NCBI GenBank assembly: GCA_963765725.1
Contig: CAVXXI010000003.1
Span: forward strand, 806,001 to 870,000
Reading direction: 5' to 3'
Length of the DNA: 64,000 bases
Source: DASQEH01 sp963765725
Lineage (GTDB): Bacteria; Actinomycetota; Actinomycetes; Propionibacteriales; Nocardioidaceae
Position numbers and translations under genes: made by a program. Under the pieces are notes generated by a model that saw only the letters and a list, made by a program, of their open reading frames with translations, was not told where the DNA came from and ran no database searches. How positions within the stretch are numbered: the stretch's first letter is position 1; each line of letters opens with the position of its first letter. Shown here one piece after another: positions 58,752 to 64,000 of this stretch.

Positions 58752-60658
58752 GTGGCCGGGGCCCACTGGCGATGCAGGGACCGCCCGCCAAGCCCGAGGA
58801 CTTCCGTACCTCGGCGCGCAGGCTGCTGAGCTACCTGCACCCGCAGGCGCCACTGGTCTGGGCCATCGGCGCCCTGGCGGTGGTCGCCGTCGGGCTGAGC
58901 GTCGTGGGACCCAAGCTCCTCGGCCACGCCACCGACATCATCTTCACCGGCTTCATCGGCAGCCGACTTCCGCCCGGGGTGTCCCAGGCCGAGGCGGTGG
59001 CGAACCTTCGCCGGCAGGGCAATGACAAGGCGGCGGCCGTCGTGCAGGCTCTGCACCTGCATCCCGGCCACGGCATCGACTACGCGGCGCTGGCCTGGGT
59101 ACTCCTCGCCGCCCTCGGCGTCTACATCGCGTCGGCGGGCTTCATGCTCATGCAGGGACGCCTCACCACCGTCGTCGTACAGCGCACGGTCGCCACCTTG
59201 CGGTCGGAGGTCGAGGACAAGCTCGGGCGCCTGCCGCTCTCGTACTTCGACTCCAAGCCGCGCGGCGAGTTGCTGTCCCGCGTCACCAACGACATCGACA
59301 ACGTCGCACAGTCACTGCAGCAGACGATGAGCCAGCTGCTGACGTCGGCCTTCACCGTCGTCGGAGTCCTCGCGGTCATGTTCTCGATCTCGCCGCTGCT
59401 CGCCCTGGTGGCGGTGGTCACCGTCCCGGTGGCGGCGGTGATCACCAAGATGATCGCCCAACGCTCGCAGCCCCAGTTCATGGAGCAGTGGGCCTCGACC
59501 GGACGCCTCAACGGGCACATCGAGGAGGTCTTCACGGGTCACGAGATCGTGAAGGTGTTCGGTCGTCAGAAGCAGGCGCGCGAGATGTTCGAGAGCCACA
59601 ACAACGCCTTGTTCGACGCCAGCTTCCGCGCCCAGTTCATCTCCGGCATCATCCAGCCGACCATGATGTTCGTCTCGAACGTCAACTACGTCGCGGTAGC
59701 GGTCATCGGGGCCCTGCGGGTGGCGTCCGGCTCCCTGAGCATCGGCGACGTCCAGGCGTTCATCCAGTACTCGCGCCAGTTCACGCAGCCCCTGACCCAG
59801 GTGGCGTCGATGCTCAACCTGCTCCAGTCCGGGATGGCATCGGCGGAGCGTGTCTTCCAGCTCCTCGACACGGCCGAGGAGATACCCGACCCGGCGGACG
59901 CCGTCAGACCGGTCGCGATCGTGGGTGAGGTCGCGTTCGAGGACGTGTCGTTCTCGTACTCGCCCGACGAGCCGCTCATCGAGCATCTCGACCTGACCGC
60001 CGAGCCCGGCAGCACGGTCGCCATCGTGGGCCCGACCGGTGCGGGCAAGACCACGCTGACCAACCTGCTGCTGCGGTTCTACGAGGTCGGCGGCGGCCGC
60101 ATCACCCTCGACGGAGTCGACATCGCCGGCATCGACCGGGCCGTGCTGCGTGCCAACTTCGGGGTCGTCCTCCAGGACACCTGGCTCTTCGGTGGCACGA
60201 TCCGCGACAACATCTCCTACGGAGCTACCGACGCATCCGAGGGGGACATTCACCGGGCGGCGGAGGCGGCGTACGTCGACCACTTCGTCCGCACCCTGCC
60301 CGACGGCTACGACACCGTGATCGAGGACGAGGCGACGAACATCAGCGCGGGCCAGCGGCAGCTGCTGACAATCGCTCGCGCCTTCCTCGCCGACCCCGCG
60401 ATCCTGGTCCTCGACGAGGCGACGAGCTCCGTCGACACCCGTACCGAGGCCCTCGTACAGCGTGCGATGGAGCAGCTGCGTGAGGGCCGCACCAGCTTCG
60501 TGATCGCGCACCGGCTGTCGACGATCCGAGACGCCGACCGGATCGTGGTCATGGAGGGCGGACGCATCGTCGAGCAGGGTACGCACGAGAGCCTGCTCAC
60601 AGCCGGCGGTGCCTACGAGCGGCTGTACGCCGCCCAGTTCTCGGGCGTCCCCGCCTGA
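58748..60658 (+). CDS. ABC exporter half-transporter (noncanonical signature)
   Basis: The 636-residue partner of the preceding gene. An extra ~60-residue insert lies between the first two helices. The nucleotide-binding domain has Walker A GPTGAGKTT, signature ISAGQRQL in place of LSGGQ, and a normal Walker B ILVLDEATSSVD with the catalytic Glu. In a heterodimer its ISAGQ would meet the Asp-type Walker B of the partner (degenerate site), and its normal Walker B would meet the partner's VSGGQ (active site). Confidence 0.92.
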   Translation: MSGRGPLAMQGPPAKPEDFRTSARRLLSYLHPQAPLVWAIGALAVVAVGLSVVGPKLLGHATDIIFTGFIGSRLPPGVSQAEAVANLRRQGNDKAAAVVQALHLHPGHGIDYAALAWVLLAALGVYIASAGFMLMQGRLTTVVVQRTVATLRSEVEDKLGRLPLSYFDSKPRGELLSRVTNDIDNVAQSLQQTMSQLLTSAFTVVGVLAVMFSISPLLALVAVVTVPVAAVITKMIAQRSQPQFMEQWASTGRLNGHIEEVFTGHEIVKVFGRQKQAREMFESHNNALFDASFRAQFISGIIQPTMMFVSNVNYVAVAVIGALRVASGSLSIGDVQAFIQYSRQFTQPLTQVASMLNLLQSGMASAERVFQLLDTAEEIPDPADAVRPVAIVGEVAFEDVSFSYSPDEPLIEHLDLTAEPGSTVAIVGPTGAGKTTLTNLLLRFYEVGGGRITLDGVDIAGIDRAVLRANFGVVLQDTWLFGGTIRDNISYGATDASEGDIHRAAEAAYVDHFVRTLPDGYDTVIEDEATNISAGQRQLLTIARAFLADPAILVLDEATSSVDTRTEALVQRAMEQLREGRTSFVIAHRLSTIRDADRIVVMEGGRIVEQGTHESLLTAGGAYERLYAAQFSGVPA

Positions 60659-60663
60659 CGGTC

Positions 60664-60822
60664 CCCGCCGAGGGGTCAAGTTCTTCCCGCCGAGGAGTCA
60701 AGTTCTTCCCGCTCAGGGGCCAAGTAATTCCCGCCGAGGAGTCAGGTAATTTCCCGCCCAGGGGCCATGTTCTTGCCGCCCGGGGGCCGTCTCGTCCGGG
60801 CGAGAGTTCAGGTCGTTCCCCG
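60664..60822 (+). repeat. 22-bp tandem repeat cluster, family A, plus-sense (about 7 units)
   Basis: About seven units begin 6 bp after the ABC transporter stop, as the first cluster does after the prenyl synthase. The first five are clear (CGAGGGGTCAAGTTCTTCC, CGAGGAGTCAAGTTC, CAGGGGCCAAGTAATTCC, CGAGGAGTCAGGTAATTTCC, CAGGGGCCATGTTCTTG); the last two are decayed. They are sense to the ABC gene and point toward the NUDIX gene. Confidence 0.88.
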
Positions 60823-60872
60823 CGGAGGGTCTGGAGGGTGGTCCGGTGTCCGCGCGGACGCAGCGGGCGCTA

Positions 60873-61343
60873 CTAGGGCTGGAAGTAGGTGATTCGCTCA
60901 CCGGCGAGGGTGCGCTCGATCCGCGTCCGGTTGTTGAGGTTCATGTCCGGCAGGGACGACGGGTCGAACCAGCCCACTTCGAGGTTCTCGTCGTCGGCTA
61001 CACGAGCGGTCCCCGAGATGTACCGGCAGGCGAACGTCAGATCGAGGAACTGCACCCGATCGCCGTTCGGGCACACCTTCGGCTCCAGCGACACCACAGA
61101 GACAAGTCGATCGGTCTCGGCGACGACACCGGTCTCCTCGGCGATCTCCCTGATGAGCGCCGGAGAGGGCTGCTCGCCGGGTTCGATGATGCCGCTCACC
61201 ACGGCCCACCGTCCGGAGTCGGCCCGGCGCGTCAGGAGCACCCGTCCGTCATCGTCGAGTACGACCCCGGAGACACCCGATAGCCAGAGCAGGTCGTGCC
61301 CGATCTTCGTCCGGAGCGTCTCGATGAAGACAGGTATAGGCAC
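60873..61343 (-). CDS. NUDIX hydrolase
   Basis: A 156-residue NUDIX protein. The Nudix box reads GIIEPGEQPSPALIREIAEETGV, matching G-x5-E-x7-REUxEE-x2-GU and so binding Mg for pyrophosphate hydrolysis. The substrate cannot be told; the general architecture resembles NTP or nucleoside-diphosphate-sugar hydrolases. The GTG start at 61343 lies 6 nt after TAGGGT (plus strand 61350-61355), indicating a leaderless mRNA. The gene is bracketed by inward-pointing family A repeat clusters. Confidence 0.9.
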   Translation of the reverse strand: MPIPVFIETLRTKIGHDLLWLSGVSGVVLDDDGRVLLTRRADSGRWAVVSGIIEPGEQPSPALIREIAEETGVVAETDRLVSVVSLEPKVCPNGDRVQFLDLTFACRYISGTARVADDENLEVGWFDPSSLPDMNLNNRTRIERTLAGERITYFQP

Positions 61344-61436
61344 GGACTCACCCTATGCACGGCCGCGCTCCGTTACCTCAAGCCAGAACCCGAAGGCGGT
61401 GCTGACTTCTCGGAGGGGCAGTCCTGGCCCTCAAAG

Positions 61437-61565
61437 GGAAGTAGGTGACTCCTGGGGGAAAGTACGTGGCTCCTCGAGGGGACTCCGTGACCGCTCGGTC
61501 GGAAGTACTACACCCCCGGGGGGAACTACTTGACCCCTCGGCCGGAACTACGTGACTCCTCGGGG
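61437..61565 (-). repeat. 22-bp tandem repeat cluster, family A, minus-sense (about 6 units)
   Basis: About six reverse-orientation units (plus strand GGAACTACTTGACCCCTCGG, GGAACTACGTGACTCCTCGG and decayed forms) lie in the 616-bp gap between NUDIX and rpsJ. They are upstream of both neighbours, so here the repeat is not at a gene 3' end. Confidence 0.85.
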
Positions 61566-61631
61566 ACGTTCGGCAGTGCTGACCGCCACGAACCGGACCT
61601 TCTGGTGTAAGACTGAGACCTCGCCCCGGAT

Positions 61632-61660
61632 TTGGCATGCCTGGCTGCATCTGGCAGACT
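61632..61660 (+). promoter_or_regulatory. Promoter of the S10 ribosomal protein operon
   Basis: TTGGCA (61632-61637), a 17-nt spacer and CAGACT (61655-61660) fit the main sigma factor. Transcription would begin near 61667, leaving a leader of almost 300 nt before rpsJ. Consistent with the first gene of the S10 cluster. Confidence 0.55.
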
Positions 61661-61666
61661 ATCGGG

Positions 61667-61959
61667 GTTGCTCAGGCGGGATCGCCGGGGCGAGCCGAGT
61701 TCCACTCACGCCGAGGTCACGCAGTGCCGGGGCCAGGTGAGGCGGTCGGTTTCGCCGCACCGGAGACACCGCCGACCCGGCACCGACCTCGGTAGCCGGG
61801 AGCGGCAAACCAACTCCCGAGACCAGCACGACATCTGGCGTGGCACGTCCAAAAGGCGCGACACACCCGACCTCGGGGGTCGGAGACAGTGACGGGTTCC
61901 CCTCTTCACCGAGGCGTGGGCACGTCTTCTGCACGAACGAGATAGGACGAAGCGAGAGC
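61667..61959 (+). other. Long 5' leader of the S10 operon
   Basis: About 290 nt between the proposed start site and rpsJ hold no convincing gene. There are several GC-rich inverted repeats (for example CGAGGTC near 61710 with GACCTCGG near 61785 and 61870), which may form leader structures used in autoregulation. I see no known leader class. Confidence 0.4.
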
Positions 61960-62268
61960 ATGGCGGGACAAAAGATCCGCATCCGGCTCAAGGCCTACGA
62001 CCACGAGGTCATCGACTCGTCGGCGCGCAAGATCGTCGACACGGTGACACGCACGGGCGCCAAGGTCGCGGGCCCGGTGCCGCTTCCCACGGAGAAGAAC
62101 GTGTTCTGTGTCATCCGCTCGCCGCACAAGTACAAGGACAGCCGGGAGCACTTCGAGATGCGTACGCACAAGCGTCTCATCGACATCATTGACCCGACGC
62201 CGAAGACGGTCGACTCGCTGATGCGGCTCGAGCTGCCTGCCGGCGTCGACATCGAGATCAAGCTCTGA
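61960..62268 (+). CDS. rpsJ: 30S ribosomal protein S10
   Basis: A 102-residue S10, part of the small-subunit head and of the NusB-NusE antitermination complex. The protein reads GQKIRIRLKAYDHEVIDSS and RTHKRLIDIIDPTPKTVDSL, complete. ATG 61960 gives the standard length; a long in-frame extension upstream has no family similarity. rplC follows after 14 nt. Confidence 0.98.
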   Translation: MAGQKIRIRLKAYDHEVIDSSARKIVDTVTRTGAKVAGPVPLPTEKNVFCVIRSPHKYKDSREHFEMRTHKRLIDIIDPTPKTVDSLMRLELPAGVDIEIKL

Positions 62269-62282
62269 GGACACCGACACCC

Positions 62283-62960
62283 ATGAGCACTCCTTCACTC
62301 TCCCCCGAACGAACCGTCCGTGGGCTGCTGGGCACCAAGCTCGGGATGACGCAGCTGTGGGACGAGAACAACCGCGTCGTACCCGTGAGCGTCATCTCGG
62401 CGGCCTCCAACGTCGTCACCCAGGTCCGGGCCGCCGACACCGACGGGTACTCCGCCGTGCAGCTCGGCTTCGGTGAGGTCAAGGCCTCGAAGGTGACCAA
62501 GCCGCTCGCGGGGCACTTCGAGAAGGCCGGGGTCACCCCTCGCCGCCACCTCGTCGAGATCCGCACCGCCGACGCGGGCAGCTACGCGCCGGGCCAGGAG
62601 CTCAACGCCGACCTGTTCACGGCCGGCGAGAAGATCGACGTCACCGGCACCAGCAAGGGTAAGGGCTTCGCCGGTGTGATGAAGCGGCACGGGTTCCACG
62701 GCGTGAGCGCGTCGCACGGCTCGCACCGCAACCACCGCAAGCCTGGCTCCATCGGCGGCTGCTCCACCCCTGGCCGCGTCTTCAAGGGGATGCGGATGGC
62801 CGGGCGGATGGGCGTCGAGACGATCACGGTCCAGAACCTCACCGTGCACGCCGTCGACGCCGACCGCGGCCTCATCCTCGTGAAGGGCGCCATCCCCGGC
62901 GCGCGCGGCACCGTTGTCATCGTCCGCAGTGCGGCCAAGGCGAAGGGAGACGAGCAGTGA
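62283..62960 (+). CDS. rplC: 50S ribosomal protein L3
   Basis: A 225-residue L3, which nucleates 23S rRNA folding near the peptidyl-transferase centre. The opening RGLLGTKLGMTQLWDENNRVVPV and the central loop GHRNHRKPGSIGGC-like stretch (SHGSHRNHRKPGSIGGCSTPG) with the methylated-Gln region are typical. The stop overlaps the rplD start by 4 nt. Confidence 0.98.
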   Translation: MSTPSLSPERTVRGLLGTKLGMTQLWDENNRVVPVSVISAASNVVTQVRAADTDGYSAVQLGFGEVKASKVTKPLAGHFEKAGVTPRRHLVEIRTADAGSYAPGQELNADLFTAGEKIDVTGTSKGKGFAGVMKRHGFHGVSASHGSHRNHRKPGSIGGCSTPGRVFKGMRMAGRMGVETITVQNLTVHAVDADRGLILVKGAIPGARGTVVIVRSAAKAKGDEQ

Positions 62961-63955
62961 CCACGGTCGACATCCTCGACGCCTCCGGAAACAAGTCGGG
63001 CACGGTCGAGCTCCCCGCCGAGATCTTCGACGTACAGGTCAACATCCCGCTGATCCACCAGGTGGTCGTCGCCCAGCAGGCCGCGGCCCGCCAGGGCACA
63101 CACTCCACCAAGAACCGCGGCGAGGTCGCTGGTGGCGGCCGCAAGCCGTACCGGCAGAAGGGCACCGGCCGGGCCCGTCAGGGCTCGATCCGCGCCCCCC
63201 AGTTCGCCGGTGGCGGGTCGGTCAACGGGCCAACGCCGCATGACTACGTCCAGCGCACCCCGAAGAAGATGAAGGCTGCGGCGCTGCGCGGAGCGCTCTC
63301 CGACCGTGCCCGCGACGGCCGCGTCCACGTCGTCGAGGGCCTCGTCGACGGCGACACGGCGTCCACCAAGGCCGCGCGGAACGCGCTGGCAGCGATCACG
63401 TCTCGCCCCCGCACCCTCGTGGTGCTCGACCGGGGCGACGACGTCACCTGGCTGAGCCTGCGCAACGTCGACACGATCCACGTCCTGCACGTCGACCAGC
63501 TCAACACGTATGACGTCCTGCTCAGCGACGACGTCGTGTTCACGAAGGGCGCCTACGACACCTTCGTCTCGGGCTCTGCCGGGAGTCGCGCCGCCAAGCC
63601 GGCTCAGCCGGCGGCTCGCGAGGACAACGTGTCGGACAGCACCAGGACCGGTGCCACACAGGCTCCGGCTTCGCCCGACGCCGAGCCCGACTCCGCCGAC
63701 GCGTCAGATGCCGCGCCGTACGGGGCCGGCTCCGTTCAGTCGCTCGACGGCGGTGAAGCGCCGGCCGGGTACACCGTCAAGGGCAACTCCACGTCGATGA
63801 AGTACCACACGCCCGAGGGCCAGTGGTACGAGCAGACGGTCGCCGACGTGTGGTTCGACGGCGTTGAGTCCGCCGAGGCCGCCGGGTTCGTGGAGGCGGG
63901 ATCGACCGCGTCGATCGAGGCCAATGAGGCGAAGGACGAGGAGGCCGACAAGTGA
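62957..63955 (+). CDS. rplD: 50S ribosomal protein L4 fused to a C-terminal extra module
   Basis: Residues 1-208 are a normal L4: the extended loop KNRGEVAGGGRKPYRQKGTG (52-71) lines the exit tunnel, and the globular domain ends at KGAYDTFVSG. Then comes a Ala/Ser/Asp/Pro-rich linker (209-255) and a compact module at 255-312 with TVKGNSTSMKYHTPEGQWYE and ADVWFDGVESAEAAGF, plus an acidic end. The total is 332 residues against about 205-220 in most bacteria. I recognise the K-G-N-x-x-S-x-K-Y-H-x-P...W-F...A-A-G-F pattern from small C-terminal modules sometimes called the sunset domain; this name is from memory. GTG 62957. Confidence 0.93.
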   Translation: MTTVDILDASGNKSGTVELPAEIFDVQVNIPLIHQVVVAQQAAARQGTHSTKNRGEVAGGGRKPYRQKGTGRARQGSIRAPQFAGGGSVNGPTPHDYVQRTPKKMKAAALRGALSDRARDGRVHVVEGLVDGDTASTKAARNALAAITSRPRTLVVLDRGDDVTWLSLRNVDTIHVLHVDQLNTYDVLLSDDVVFTKGAYDTFVSGSAGSRAAKPAQPAAREDNVSDSTRTGATQAPASPDAEPDSADASDAAPYGAGSVQSLDGGEAPAGYTVKGNSTSMKYHTPEGQWYEQTVADVWFDGVESAEAAGFVEAGSTASIEANEAKDEEADK

Positions 63956-64000
63956 GCAACCTGTACAAGGACCACCGCGACGTGCTGGTCGCTCCCGTGG
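63952..64000 (+). CDS. rplW: 50S ribosomal protein L23 (3' truncated by window end)
   Basis: The first 16 codons, starting at GTG 63952 within the rplD stop, read SNLYKDHRDVLVAPV, the usual L23 opening. The rest lies beyond the window. Confidence 0.85.
   Translation, partial: MSNLYKDHRDVLVAPV

Overview
The window is about 64 kb of GC-rich DNA (roughly two-thirds G+C) from an actinobacterium. The evidence is the gene order, the F420-type luciferase-like oxidoreductases, a KorAB ketoacid:ferredoxin oxidoreductase, an (R)-hydroxyacyl dehydratase pair next to rpmG and murB, many GTG/TTG starts, and several promoters with a TANNNT box 6-7 nt before the start codon (leaderless mRNAs). From memory, the order tRNA-Thr/tRNA-Met/rpmG/MaoC/MaoC/murB/add/aspC/tRNA-Trp/secE/nusG/rplK/rplA/lipoprotein/rplJ/rplL/rpoB/rpoC is close to that of Streptomyces and relatives. 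The exact genus cannot be fixed from the sequence alone.

Layout. 1-0.76 kb: 3' part of a geranylgeranyl-reductase-family flavoprotein. 0.8-16.4 kb: complete 14-subunit NADH:quinone oxidoreductase operon nuoA-N with mostly overlapping stops and starts, followed directly by a polyprenyl diphosphate synthase (quinone side chain). 17.4-18.9 kb: two opposed repeat clusters and a RarD-like permease. 19-28 kb: secreted protein, korAB, proline-rich membrane protein, carboxylesterase, two LLM oxidoreductases, YajQ-like protein, tRNA-Tyr. 28.2-33.2 kb: tRNA-Thr, tRNA-Met, rpmG, hadA/hadB-like genes, murB, adenosine deaminase, aspartate aminotransferase, tRNA-Trp. 33.2-45.9 kb: secE-nusG-rplK-rplA, a lipoprotein, an L10 leader with rplJ-rplL, then rpoB-rpoC. 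46.2-51.2 kb: an aldolase-family PLP enzyme, a hypothetical protein and a large FAD/Fe-S dehydrogenase. 51.2-55.8 kb: str operon rpsL-rpsG-fusA-tuf. 55.8-61.3 kb: DUF6328-like protein, MarR regulator with a two-gene ABC exporter, NUDIX hydrolase. 61.6-64 kb: start of the S10 operon (rpsJ, rplC, rplD and the first codons of rplW).

Most unusual features: (1) a family of 22-bp tandem repeats (about 40 units) confined to intergenic clusters, usually as two clusters pointing toward each other, with a second, probably related 22-bp family at two other loci; (2) ribosomal protein L4 with a long linker and an extra C-terminal module of about 58 residues; (3) single-base frameshifts in nuoL, nuoM, nuoN (three), the prenyl synthase, rarD and adenosine deaminase, with protein similarity continuing in the next frame, most simply explained by assembly indels; (4) acidic low-complexity extensions on NuoC, NuoE, NusG and L10.
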